A DNA stretch of 64,000 nt from Pseudocalidococcus sp964653145 (GTDB taxonomy: Bacteria > Cyanobacteriota > Cyanobacteriia > Thermosynechococcales > Thermosynechococcaceae): contig CAZZCG010000017.1 in NCBI GenBank assembly GCA_964653145.1, forward strand, positions 13,525 to 77,524, given 5' to 3'. Shown one piece after another: positions 53,612-62,199 of this stretch. Position 1 is the first letter of the stretch. Each line of letters begins with the position of its first letter. The translations under genes were made by a program, and so were the position numbers. The notes under the pieces were generated by a model. It was not told the DNA's origin, did no database searches, and saw only the letters and a program-made list of their open reading frames with translations.

Positions 53612-54442
53612 ATGAAAATGCTCCTTACCCCCTACGAACTCAAGCAAATACAGGCAATTCAAACTTGGCTGAATCACCACGAAAATCCCTTTGCCCAGGC
53701 CTGGAACTCTGCCCTCCATCCCCTTGAAGCCTCCCTCGTCCAAAGTATTCCCCCGGAGCTAAGTCAGAAACTCCACCAGTCCTGCAATCAACTCACCGAC
53801 AATTGGCTGGATGACTGGCACTATCTCCAAACCCATTTGACCTCGGCAAAAACATGGCAAGAACTTCGGCATGGGCCCTTGGAAACCTGTGATCGCTTGG
53901 CCCAGGATGTGCAAAACATTGCTGTGGGCACCGCCGCTGTGGAAGCTGGTTTAACGAGTTTGGCTGAGGGTCTGGGGGAAATTGCCAATGTTGGTCTGAT
54001 GATTCTTCTGAGTTTGACCGTCGTGCAGCGAGTCGGCCTAGCCTATGGCTTTCCCCCCAATACACCAGCTCGGAAAAACTATCTTTGGGGAATTCTTGCT
54101 TTAACTATGGCCAGCAGTCCCGAGGAACGCCTAGGTCTCCTGAAACGGATGGCCCAGGCCGAGTCCGATCTATACCAAGCCGCGGTGACGGAATTTCTCA
54201 GCGAGTCCGTTGAAGATGTGGCAGAAGAATCCACCCAAGCCTTATTGGAACGACTGTTGGTAATTTTTACGGCTGAGCTTGGCGGGGAAGTGATCCCGGT
54301 GATTGGGACGCTTTGGAGTATTACGGCCAGTGAACACCTGATTCAGTCCCTCGGAACAACAGCTCAGTATGTTTGGCAATTGCGTTGGCTCCTCCATCGA
54401 GAAACCCAGCGCGTCCACTCGCCCCCGAATTTGGTACCATGA
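53612..54442 (+). CDS. EcsC family protein (tentative)
   Basis: A 276-residue protein. Helical N-terminal half; a hydrophobic Gly/Ala-rich region at about 104-140 (GLTSLAEGLGEIANVGLMIL, then LSLTVVQRVGLAYGF) and another at about 223-245 (LGGEVIPVIGTLWSITASEH). The pattern of a membrane-seeking helix followed by VVQRVGLAYGFPPNTPARKN resembles the EcsC family, whose biochemical role is unknown. ATG 53612. The psbY gene follows 55 bases later on the same strand. Confidence 0.6.
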   Translation: MKMLLTPYELKQIQAIQTWLNHHENPFAQAWNSALHPLEASLVQSIPPELSQKLHQSCNQLTDNWLDDWHYLQTHLTSAKTWQELRHGPLETCDRLAQDVQNIAVGTAAVEAGLTSLAEGLGEIANVGLMILLSLTVVQRVGLAYGFPPNTPARKNYLWGILALTMASSPEERLGLLKRMAQAESDLYQAAVTEFLSESVEDVAEESTQALLERLLVIFTAELGGEVIPVIGTLWSITASEHLIQSLGTTAQYVWQLRWLLHRETQRVHSPPNLVP

Positions 54443-54497
54443 GGGCAGCATTTAAAATCATAAACATTTCTTTTAGACGCAATTAGGAGATCAAATC

Positions 54498-54617
54498 ATG
54501 GATTGGCGTGTCTTAATTGTCCTGTTGCCCGTTTTGCTAGCTGGGGGTTGGGCTGCCAAAAACATCTTGCCTTTTGCCTTAAAACAACTCCAAGGCGCCC
54601 TGAACAAACTTAAATAG
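54498..54617 (+). CDS. psbY: photosystem II protein PsbY
   Basis: A 39-residue single-span protein: MDWRVLIVLLPVLLAGGWAA followed by KNILPFALKQLQGALNKLK, which matches PsbY of unicellular cyanobacteria. PsbY is a peripheral low-molecular-mass subunit near cytochrome b559. GGAGA lies eight bases before the ATG. Too short for most gene-finders. A small hairpin terminator follows. Confidence 0.93.
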   Translation: MDWRVLIVLLPVLLAGGWAAKNILPFALKQLQGALNKLK

Positions 54618-54629
54618 GGTTTAGTTGCG

Positions 54630-54650
54630 AACCGTTTTCGGTTTTCTCTA
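54630..54650 (+). terminator. candidate intrinsic terminator of psbY
   Basis: AACCG (54630-54634), loop TTTT, CGGTT (54639-54643), then TTCTCT. The stem is short, but placement 13 bases past the psbY stop and before the convergent ruvC end fits. Confidence 0.5.
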
Positions 54651-55160
54651 ATCCTCGCACTGTTGCATTCCAGCCGCCAACGCCAGGGCCAATGCATCGG
54701 CCGCATCATCGGGACGGGGGATTTTCTCCAATTTTAATTCCCGTTGCACTGCTGCCTGCACGTCCTGCTTGGTGGCTTTGCCATAACCAGTGAGAGCTTG
54801 TTTAACCTGTGGGGGCGAAAACTCAATTATCGGAACTTTGGCCTGGGTAATGGCTAACAGAATCACACCCCGGGCCTGGGCCACTTGAATGGTATTTCCC
54901 ATCTTGTAGAAAAAGAGTTTTTCAATGGAAATTAAAGTCGGTTGAGTTTGCTGAATCAGGGTTGTCAAATCGGTGTAGATGGTCTCTAAGCGGCTACCGA
55001 GTTCAGTTTTGGCGGGGGTTTGAATTACACCAAAGTCAATCAAGGTCAACTTATTCCCACTGTTTGGATCCCACTGCCATTGCAAACAGCCATAACCCAC
55101 CGTAGCCAGGCCCGGATCTAAGCCAAGAATGCGGGATTGTGACACTAGGATGACCAACAT
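54648..55160 (-). CDS. ruvC: Holliday junction resolvase RuvC
   Basis: A 170-residue endonuclease that cuts Holliday junctions. The catalytic residues are carried by ILGLDPGLATVGYG (Asp), LISIEKLFFYKMGN (Glu), the QVKQALTGYGKATK loop and RPDDAADALALAL (two Asp). Length is normal. It converges on psbY, the two stops 30 bases apart. Confidence 0.95.
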   Translation of the reverse strand: MLVILVSQSRILGLDPGLATVGYGCLQWQWDPNSGNKLTLIDFGVIQTPAKTELGSRLETIYTDLTTLIQQTQPTLISIEKLFFYKMGNTIQVAQARGVILLAITQAKVPIIEFSPPQVKQALTGYGKATKQDVQAAVQRELKLEKIPRPDDAADALALALAAGMQQCED

Positions 55161-55619
55161 GGGGATGCGCTACATTTCTGAACATACCCGCAATGCTCAA
55201 TTTTGGCCGCAATGACCATCGGTTCGACCCCAGACTTACTAAGGCATCCCGAAAGCTATTGATTTAATTCAAAGTGAGCCTAGGCCCCAACGGCGTTCAA
55301 CAACCTTGAGGTGACCAATTGGGATTTATGGCTTAAGAAACAACCCAGCAACTCCGCCAGGGCACCTTGGGCATGGTTGATATTGATAACTTCACCACCG
55401 AGCTAGAGGACAGGGGAACAGTCGAGAAAATGCTCGCTTCATCTCTACTCCAGAAACAGGCCTGGATTTGACCTCCGTTGCCGATGATGGCCCGTTTTCT
55501 CCAACTCCGGTTCCTAAACCAACCTAATTATCTAAATCTGACGTTGCCTAAACCTAAGGATCCTGGCAAACGCTATAGTCGAAATAATCCATAGTCGTGT
55601 GTAAAACTGTCCAGCGGGC
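55161..55619. other. gene-free stretch between divergent ruvC and the VOC-protein gene
   Basis: About 460 bases without an intact gene. It contains coding-like but frame-broken sequence at 55337-55527, listed separately, and presumably the promoters of ruvC and the VOC-murQ unit. Confidence 0.6.
55337..55527 (+). pseudogene. decayed coding remnant with a frame break
   Basis: Two protein-like stretches in different plus-strand frames. The first (frame of 55337) reads ETTQQLRQGTLGMVDIDNFT, then TELEDRGTVEKM; the second reads ARFISTPETGLDLTSVADDG, then PFSPTPVPKPT and a stop at 55525. Moving from one to the other needs a shift by about 55420-55440. An in-frame TAA stands just upstream of the first. 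I do not recognise the parent gene. Confidence 0.35.
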
Positions 55620-56192
55620 ATGATGTTTTCTAGCTTTCTTCCTCACTTGGCCTGGTTAGACTTTGCGTGGGATGGAATTTTCTCCACTCAAGGGGTCATG
55701 ATCCTGCTCCTCACTCTCTACGGGGGAGCGATGTGGGTCTTTCTCTCCAGTGCCCCCAAGGTTTATACCCTTATGGTTTCTGATCTCGAGCAGGCCCGGC
55801 GGTTTTATGAGGAGGAATTACGCCTGTCTGTGGCGGAGGTGCCGCTGCACTATTACTACAACTATGAGCAAACCCTGGGGGTGGCATCCCTCGATCCGCT
55901 CTATGTCCCCTCTGCCCTCAATTACAGCCCCAACCCAACCCCAGGTTCTCGGGACGGACTTTGGTATCAGTTGAAAAAAAACACGCAACTACACATTATC
56001 AGTGGGGCGAACTTTGGTGAGAAAAATCGTCAGCGCCATGTCTGCTTTGACCGAGACTGTTTAAAACAACTTCTGAAGCGTGTGCAAACCAACCATATTC
56101 GGTATAAATTACGGCGGGAAGAACCCTTAAACTTCCTCGTTAAAGACTATTCTGGACAGGTGATTGAGTTGGCGGAGATTTCCCCTAAGTGA
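55620..56192 (+). CDS. VOC/glyoxalase-like domain protein with membrane anchor
   Basis: A 190-residue protein with one N-terminal hydrophobic segment (about 25-44, VMILLLTLYGGAMWVFLSS) and a vicinal-oxygen-chelate-like domain: YTLMVSDLEQARRFYEEELR is the classic first beta-alpha-beta unit, with HVCFDRDCLKQLLKRVQTN and DYSGQVIELAEI later. Metal ligands are not clear, so enzymatic activity is uncertain. Its stop overlaps the murQ GTG start (GTGA). Confidence 0.75.
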   Translation: MMFSSFLPHLAWLDFAWDGIFSTQGVMILLLTLYGGAMWVFLSSAPKVYTLMVSDLEQARRFYEEELRLSVAEVPLHYYYNYEQTLGVASLDPLYVPSALNYSPNPTPGSRDGLWYQLKKNTQLHIISGANFGEKNRQRHVCFDRDCLKQLLKRVQTNHIRYKLRREEPLNFLVKDYSGQVIELAEISPK

Positions 56193-57130
56193 GTCTGGCA
56201 CCAAATTTAGATGCGACCCCAATTCCCACCCGCGGGCATTTACTGACGGAACAGGCTAATCCGGCTAGTCAAACCCTTGATCAGCTCTCGGCCCTGGAAT
56301 TGGTTGACCTGTTTAATCGAGAGGATCAAAAGGTCTTAGCTGCCATTGCTGCAGCCCGAGAACCCTTGGCCCAGGCCATTACCGAAACAGCCCAACGTAT
56401 CCAACAGGGGGGACGATTGTTCTATATTGGCGCCGGAACCAGTGGCCGCTTGGGGGTTTTGGATGCCGCTGAATGTCCACCCACCTTTTGCAGCCCACCG
56501 GAGATGGTTCAGGGAATTTTGGCTGGGGGAGCCGCAGCCCTGGTTAAAAGTTCCGAAGCCCTGGAGGATCGGGCCAGTGACGGAGCCCTCGCCATTGCCG
56601 AGCGGGAAATTGGCCCCTTGGATGTGGTGGTGGGGATTACGGCTGGTGGGACAACCCCCTATGTCCAGGGCGCGATTAATGCCGCTAACGAACAATCGGC
56701 CCTGACGATCTTTTTGGCCTGTGTGCCCCAAGCCCAAGTCCCCAGCAATGCCCAATTGGATATTCGTTTGCTCGTTGGCCCGGAGCTACTGACTGGCTCA
56801 ACTCGGTTAAAGGCGGGGACGGCAACAAAAATGGCGTTGAATATTCTCTCCACTGGGGTTATGGTCCAGTTGGGGAAAGTCTATGGCAATCGGATGGTGG
56901 ATGTTTCGGTCACTAATAGCAAGCTCCTAGATCGGGCTGTGCGGATCATTGCGGATTTAACGGGCCTGGAGCGGACGGCTGCGACAACTCTGCTGGAACA
57001 AAGCGGTCGCCGGGTGAAGTTAGCCCTGCTCATGCACTGGACAAGCCTAGACTCCGAAGCGGCCCAGGCCCTGTTGACCTCACACCAGGGGCAATTGCGC
57101 GCGGCCCTCAACGCGTTTCATAGAAACTAG
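56189..57130 (+). CDS. murQ: N-acetylmuramic acid 6-phosphate etherase
   Basis: A 313-residue SIS-domain enzyme. Landmarks: YIGAGTSGRLGVLDAAECPP, VVVGITAGGTTPYVQGAINA, GSTRLKAGTATKMALN and KVYGNRMVDVSVTNSKL. MurQ cleaves the lactyl ether of MurNAc-6-phosphate to GlcNAc-6-phosphate and lactate, part of cell-wall sugar recycling. It starts at GTG, overlapping the VOC gene by four bases, and is followed after 12 bases by an RNA methyltransferase gene. Confidence 0.95.
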   Translation: MSLAPNLDATPIPTRGHLLTEQANPASQTLDQLSALELVDLFNREDQKVLAAIAAAREPLAQAITETAQRIQQGGRLFYIGAGTSGRLGVLDAAECPPTFCSPPEMVQGILAGGAAALVKSSEALEDRASDGALAIAEREIGPLDVVVGITAGGTTPYVQGAINAANEQSALTIFLACVPQAQVPSNAQLDIRLLVGPELLTGSTRLKAGTATKMALNILSTGVMVQLGKVYGNRMVDVSVTNSKLLDRAVRIIADLTGLERTAATTLLEQSGRRVKLALLMHWTSLDSEAAQALLTSHQGQLRAALNAFHRN

Positions 57131-57142
57131 TTTCCAGATTTC

Positions 57143-57898
57143 ATGGCTTCCTTGAGTGACATCCGCATTGTCCTAGTTGAACCGGCTGGGGCTTTAAATG
57201 TGGGGTCAGTGGCCCGGATCATGAAAAATATGGGCTTGGCGCAACTGGTCTTAGTCAATCCGCGGTGTGATCCCCTCGGAAACGAGGCGCGCTTACTGGC
57301 GGTGCATGCGGCGGAGATTTTAGAAATGGCCCAAATTGTCCCAAATTTATCCCAGGCCCTCAGTGGATGTCAGCACATTTTGGCAACGGTGGGTCGAACG
57401 GTGGCAACAACCAGGCCCATTGCGACCCCTCGCCAGGCCCTACCCAAACTTGTCCATCAAACCGCAGCAATTATCTTTGGGCGGGAAGACCGGGGGCTAA
57501 CCAATCAGGAGTTAACCCTAGCCCATGAATTAGTAGCAATTCCCACCCACTCTGCGTACCCGTCTCTGAATCTGGCCCAGGCCGTCGGCGTATGTTGTTA
57601 TGAGTTATGGCAATCCCAGGCAGAGCCCTTTGTCCACGCCGGTGAATTGGCCAACCCAGACCTCTCGCCCGCAGGCTTTGAGGATTTGGAAGGGTTTTAT
57701 GGTCAATGGCAATCCCTTTTGTTGGACATTGGTTATCTGCTACCCCACACGGCCCATCGTCGCATGGCAAAATTACGGGGCCTGGTGAATCGAGGACAAC
57801 CCACTGCCAATGAGATCGCCCTCCTGCGGGGGATGATTCGGCAAATTCAATGGGCTCTTTCGCAGTCCGCCGCGGGTCATAACTCTGAGGAAACTTAG
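57143..57898 (+). CDS. TrmJ/TrmH-family RNA 2'-O-methyltransferase
   Basis: A 251-residue SPOUT methyltransferase. The order is typical: IVLVEPAGALNVGSVARIMK, NMGLAQLVLVNPRC, IIFGREDRGLTNQELTLAH and YPSLNLAQAVGVCCYEL (the knot). The C-terminal extension (about 160-245) matches TrmJ, which 2'-O-methylates position 32 of tRNA; TrmH-like specificity is possible. It begins 12 bases after murQ and ends 24 bases before the next gene, so it is probably in the same operon. Confidence 0.9.
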   Translation: MASLSDIRIVLVEPAGALNVGSVARIMKNMGLAQLVLVNPRCDPLGNEARLLAVHAAEILEMAQIVPNLSQALSGCQHILATVGRTVATTRPIATPRQALPKLVHQTAAIIFGREDRGLTNQELTLAHELVAIPTHSAYPSLNLAQAVGVCCYELWQSQAEPFVHAGELANPDLSPAGFEDLEGFYGQWQSLLLDIGYLLPHTAHRRMAKLRGLVNRGQPTANEIALLRGMIRQIQWALSQSAAGHNSEET

Positions 57899-57922
57899 TG
57901 TGAGGTTCATCAAGGTAGCGTT

Positions 57923-59092
57923 GTGGTTAAACCTTCTTCTCAGCATCGTCGTTCCCAACCCCAGGCCTGGTCCCAGAAATCCCCTACCTCCCGCCCTGCC
58001 ATGAACGCCTCTCCACCCCAAGCGCCACGTCCAACCAAAGCTAGTTCTAATCCCAAAATCCTGACCTTTCCAGTGGAGCGCATTAATCCGGCCAGCCCAC
58101 CCCCCCGAAAAACTCCCACTCTCCTCAGCTTGCTTTTGCGTCTGGGAATTGTTGCCACAGCCCTAACGGCCATCGCAGGGACAGGTCTATCGATGCTCAA
58201 GCCTGAATTAAAGGCCCAACCTGAAACCGCTGATGCAGCCTTAGCCCAACTGGACGTGCCCGAATTGTCGCCCCTGCCCCCAGAAAAGCCCATGACTGAT
58301 GTGGAGAACACCATTACCAGTTGGATTGGAGCGAAGAAACAGCTCTCCGGCGGGGCATACTTTTTAAATCTGAGTACTGGGCAAAGTATTGATGTCCAAG
58401 GCAGTGGGGTAACTTCAGCAGCGAGTACGATTAAGATTCCGGTCTTGGTGGCTTTTTTCCAGGCCTTGGATCGGGGCGAGATTACCCTGGATGAGCCATT
58501 GACAATGCGCCCGGACTTGATTGTGGGAGAAGCGGGCACGATGCAGTTTCAGCCACCGGGGACAAAATTCACCGCCCTGGAAACCGCCGAACTGATGATT
58601 TCGATTAGTGACAATACCGCCACAAATATGCTGATTGATCGCCTTGGGGGAGCAACAATCCTCAATGATCAGTTTGTCCAATGGGGCCTGGAACATACAG
58701 TCATCAATAACCCCCTCCCGGATATGGATGGCACTAACACAACTAGCCCTAAGGATTTAGCGATCCTGATGGCCCGGATTGCCCAAGGGGATTTGGTTTC
58801 TGAATCCAGTCAAGAGAAGCTTTTGGCCATTATGCGGACAACGGTTACCAATACGCTCCTGCCGCAGGGCCTGGGGCCTGGGGCCAAAATTGCCCACAAA
58901 ACCGGGGATATTGGCACCTATGTTGGCGATGCAGGGTTAATTGAAATGCCCAATGGTCAGAAATATGTGGCCGGAATCATGGTCAAACGTCCCTATAACG
59001 ATCCCCAAGGCACTGAACTAATCCGGCAAATTGCCCGCCTTACCTACCAGGCCTACAGTCGGGCCACGGCAACCACACCCACAACTCCATGA
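57923..59092 (+). CDS. class-A beta-lactamase-like serine hydrolase
   Basis: A 389-residue exported protein with a Pro-rich N-terminus, one membrane segment (about 72-91, LRLGIVATALTAIAGTGLSM) and a class A serine-hydrolase fold. The three motifs are present: S168-T-I-K171, S229-D-N231 and K326-T-G328. The omega-loop ExxLN that carries the deacylating Glu of true beta-lactamases is not evident, so it may be a peptidase or penicillin-binding-type protein rather than a resistance enzyme. Start GTG 57923. It overlaps the glycosyltransferase by four bases. Confidence 0.88.
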   Translation: MVKPSSQHRRSQPQAWSQKSPTSRPAMNASPPQAPRPTKASSNPKILTFPVERINPASPPPRKTPTLLSLLLRLGIVATALTAIAGTGLSMLKPELKAQPETADAALAQLDVPELSPLPPEKPMTDVENTITSWIGAKKQLSGGAYFLNLSTGQSIDVQGSGVTSAASTIKIPVLVAFFQALDRGEITLDEPLTMRPDLIVGEAGTMQFQPPGTKFTALETAELMISISDNTATNMLIDRLGGATILNDQFVQWGLEHTVINNPLPDMDGTNTTSPKDLAILMARIAQGDLVSESSQEKLLAIMRTTVTNTLLPQGLGPGAKIAHKTGDIGTYVGDAGLIEMPNGQKYVAGIMVKRPYNDPQGTELIRQIARLTYQAYSRATATTPTTP

Positions 59093-60216
59093 CCTATCGC
59101 CTGGGAATTAATGGCCGGTTTCTAGCCCAACCGTTAACGGGGGTGCAACGTTATGCCCGCTCTTGGGTCAAGGCCCTGGATCAGTTGCTTGATTCTGGGG
59201 AAATTTCAGCTGGAGCCTGGTCTGTAACGTTATACGTTCCTCAAGTTCAAGCGGCACAACAGGCCCTGAGGGAATTCAAGCTTAAAAATATTAAGGTTAA
59301 ACTGGTTGGATTTGGCTCAGGCTATGGCTGGGAGCAGTTACAGTTGCCTTTTTCTGCCCGTGATCCTGTATTAATTAATCTCGGCAATGTTGCTCCAGTT
59401 GTTTCCCTATTGGGGCCTCAAAAAACCATTGTGACGGTGCATGATTTATCGTTTCACACGTTTCCAGAATCCTACTCAAGACTCTATCGACTGGTTTACC
59501 AAATCCTCACACCCTTGATCATGGATCGGGCCGATACCATCCTCACAGTTTCCCAAACGGAAGCGGATTCAATTTTAAAAATCTATCCCCAGGCCCAGTC
59601 TCGCTTACATCCGATTCCCAATGGCCATTGGCCCGATGATTTCGACTTAGATTTAATTACCCCCATTAACCCCATTGATCGCCCGTTTGTGATCGCAGTG
59701 GGAACCTTGTCAGCCCGGAAGAATCTCAGGGGAATTCTCCAGGCCATGGAACTGGTTAATCAAAAACAGGAACTGGATCTGCTCATGGTCGGAGGTCGGC
59801 CACATATTTATCAGGCGGTTGAATTAAAGTTGGCTCCAACCCTAAAAGGGCGAGTTCATTTTGTTGGAAATGTGGATGATCACACCTTGGTTAGTTACTA
59901 TAAAGCCGCCCTGGGCCTGGTGTACCCATCATTTTATGAAGCCTCTGGATTGCCCCCCCTAGAAGCCATGGCCTGTGGGTGTCCAGTGGTGGTATCCGAT
60001 ATTCCAGCCTTACAGGAGCGCTGTCAGGATGCGGGGATTTATTGCCAGGCCAGTTCTCCAAAAACCATTGCTAGCGGGATTCTACAGCTTCTCCATCCTG
60101 AGATCCGTGACCGACTCAGACAACGGGGATACGAATTAGCCCAAAGCTTAACCTGGAAGAATTCTGTTTTAAAAGCAATGAAAATTATTGAGTTCAGCCA
60201 GGTCGCAAACGTGTAG
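59089..60216 (+). CDS. glycosyltransferase family 4 (GT1 superfamily)
   Basis: A 375-residue GT-B glycosyltransferase. N-terminal INGRFLAQPLTGVQRYARSW with VTVHDLSFHTFPESYSRLYR, and the C-terminal nucleotide-sugar part with AVGTLSARKNLRGILQAM, LVYPSFYEASGLPPLEAMAC and PVVVSDIPALQERC. The E-x7-E type donor motif (EASGLPPLE) is intact. It probably transfers a sugar to a cell-surface polysaccharide or lipid; donor and acceptor unknown. ATG overlaps the preceding stop by four bases. Confidence 0.9.
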   Translation: MTYRLGINGRFLAQPLTGVQRYARSWVKALDQLLDSGEISAGAWSVTLYVPQVQAAQQALREFKLKNIKVKLVGFGSGYGWEQLQLPFSARDPVLINLGNVAPVVSLLGPQKTIVTVHDLSFHTFPESYSRLYRLVYQILTPLIMDRADTILTVSQTEADSILKIYPQAQSRLHPIPNGHWPDDFDLDLITPINPIDRPFVIAVGTLSARKNLRGILQAMELVNQKQELDLLMVGGRPHIYQAVELKLAPTLKGRVHFVGNVDDHTLVSYYKAALGLVYPSFYEASGLPPLEAMACGCPVVVSDIPALQERCQDAGIYCQASSPKTIASGILQLLHPEIRDRLRQRGYELAQSLTWKNSVLKAMKIIEFSQVANV

Positions 60217-60294
60217 GGATCTCATCCCCAGGCCGGGATCTGTTAGCGTCAAAACAGACCTCAACCTTAGCCCATTGCCTCTACACCTCGCCCC

Positions 60295-61923
60295 ATGACG
60301 GAATTAAGCCAAGAAATTCAAAACGCTGTTGCCCGCCGCCGTAACTTTGCGATTATTTCCCACCCCGATGCGGGTAAAACCACCCTCACAGAAAAACTTT
60401 TACTCTACGGGGGAGCGATTCACCAGGCCGGAGCGGTTAAAGCCCGTCGCGCCCAACGTCATGCCACCTCTGATTGGATGGAGATGGAACAACAGCGGGG
60501 GATTTCCATTACCTCCACGGTGCTGCAATTCGACTATCAAGGCTTTCAGATCAATCTTTTAGACACACCGGGTCACCAAGACTTTAGTGAAGACACCTAT
60601 CGAACTTTGGCAGCGGCGGACAATGCGGTGATGCTCGTAGATGCCGCCAAGGGCCTGGAGCCCCAAACCCGAAAACTCTTTGAGGTCTGTCAGTTGCGGG
60701 CCTTACCAATTTTTACCTTCATTAACAAGATGGATCGGCCTGGGCGGGAACCCTTGGAACTGATTGATGAAATTGAGCAAGAGCTGGGGTTGCAAACCTT
60801 TCCGGTTCTTTGGCCTTTAGGCATCGGCGATCAATTTCGCGGGGTGTACGACCGACTCCGGCAGGAGTTTCATTTATTTGAACGCAGCGAACACGGAACA
60901 CGGGAAGCCCAAGAAACCATCATTCCTCGGGGAGATGCCCGGATTGATCAATTGGTTGAACCCCATTTGTATCACCAACTGAAGGATGAGTTGGAACTCT
61001 TGGATGGGGTTGGGGCAGAGCTAGACCTGGACTTGATTCATCAGGGAAAAATGACCCCCGTGTTTTTCGGCAGTGCCATGACCAACTTTGGCGTAAAGCT
61101 GTTTCTTGAACATTTCCTGGAAAAGGCCCTCAAGCCGATTGCCTACCGCAGTAACAAAGGCGAGATTGAGCCCACCCAAGAGCATTTCAGTGGCTTTGTC
61201 TTTAAACTCCAGGCCAATATGGACCCCAAACATCGTGACCGGGTGGCCTTTATTCGAGTCTGTTCCGGCAAATTTGAAAAAGACATGACCGTTTCCCATG
61301 CCCGCACAGGTAAAAGCCTGAGATTATCCCGCCCGCAGAAACTCTTTGCCCAGGGTCGGGAATCCATTGAAACCGCCTATCCTGGGGATGTCATTGGCTT
61401 GAATAATCCAGGGATGTTTGCCATTGGCGATACCCTTTATGTGGGAACAAAACTGGAGTACGAAGGCATTCCCTGTTTTTCCCCAGAAATTTTTGCCTAT
61501 CTCCGTAATCCCAACCCGTCAAAGTTTAAGCAATTCCAAAAGGGTGTCAATGAACTACGGGAAGAGGGTGCCGTGCAAATTATGTACGCAACGGATCCAA
61601 CCAAACGGGAACCAATTTTAGCGGCGGTGGGGCAGTTGCAATTGGAAGTGGTGCAATTTCGGCTTCAAAACGAATACGGTGTGGAAACCCGCCTCGATCC
61701 CTTGCCCTACAGTGTGGCACGGTGGGTGATGGATGGCTGGCCAGCGCTGGAGGCAGCAGGACGAATTTTCAATGCATTAACTGTCCAAGATAATTGGGAG
61801 CGCCCGGTTTTACTGTTCAAAAATGAGTGGAATGTCCAACAGTTAGCGGCCGACCATCCGAAGTTACATCTCAGTCGCATTGCCCCCATTGGATTTGAGA
61901 GTGAAGCGGTAAGAAATCGTTAA
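60295..61923 (+). CDS. prfC: peptide chain release factor 3
   Basis: A 542-residue translational GTPase. G1 HPDAGKTTLTEKLLLYGG, G2 region RGISITSTVLQFDY, G3 DTPGHQDFSEDTYRTL and G4 FINKMDRPGR are intact. RF3 recycles RF1 and RF2 from ribosomes after termination. The C-terminal region (SRIAPIGFESEAVRNR) matches RF3 rather than EF-G. Transcription appears to end in the AT-rich gap that follows. Confidence 0.95.
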   Translation: MTELSQEIQNAVARRRNFAIISHPDAGKTTLTEKLLLYGGAIHQAGAVKARRAQRHATSDWMEMEQQRGISITSTVLQFDYQGFQINLLDTPGHQDFSEDTYRTLAAADNAVMLVDAAKGLEPQTRKLFEVCQLRALPIFTFINKMDRPGREPLELIDEIEQELGLQTFPVLWPLGIGDQFRGVYDRLRQEFHLFERSEHGTREAQETIIPRGDARIDQLVEPHLYHQLKDELELLDGVGAELDLDLIHQGKMTPVFFGSAMTNFGVKLFLEHFLEKALKPIAYRSNKGEIEPTQEHFSGFVFKLQANMDPKHRDRVAFIRVCSGKFEKDMTVSHARTGKSLRLSRPQKLFAQGRESIETAYPGDVIGLNNPGMFAIGDTLYVGTKLEYEGIPCFSPEIFAYLRNPNPSKFKQFQKGVNELREEGAVQIMYATDPTKREPILAAVGQLQLEVVQFRLQNEYGVETRLDPLPYSVARWVMDGWPALEAAGRIFNALTVQDNWERPVLLFKNEWNVQQLAADHPKLHLSRIAPIGFESEAVRNR

Positions 61924-62199
61924 GGATGTGCATACAATTTTATTAGGTCTCTCGTGATAGGAATTGCCAAATACGACTAAAAACCACCGACTACCTATTA
62001 AGGCATAGTTATCGAACTATTCCTGGCTGGAAACTGAACCTATTTCATCAATCCTCCAATAAACAGCTAAAAATACCTTAAAGCAAAAAAGCTAGCTTGC
62101 CAAATTCTCACATAAAAGAATTCTTTTCATATTTTTGTGCACAAATATAACACTGACAGAGTCCATGTCAATTCAAACATTTCTGGAATTACACCCAGA
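61924..62199. other. AT-rich intergenic region
   Basis: About 275 bases between prfC (plus) and the acyltransferase gene (minus). Base composition turns AT-rich from here on. No terminator, tRNA or repeat was recognised. Confidence 0.5.

Noticed and set aside
53415..53615. A 66-codon frame upstream of the EcsC-like gene
   Set aside because: TTG start, no ribosome site, no recognisable family; more likely promoter region.
55205..55225. GGTTCGACCCC resembling a tRNA T-loop
   Set aside because: No matching acceptor, D or anticodon arms around it.
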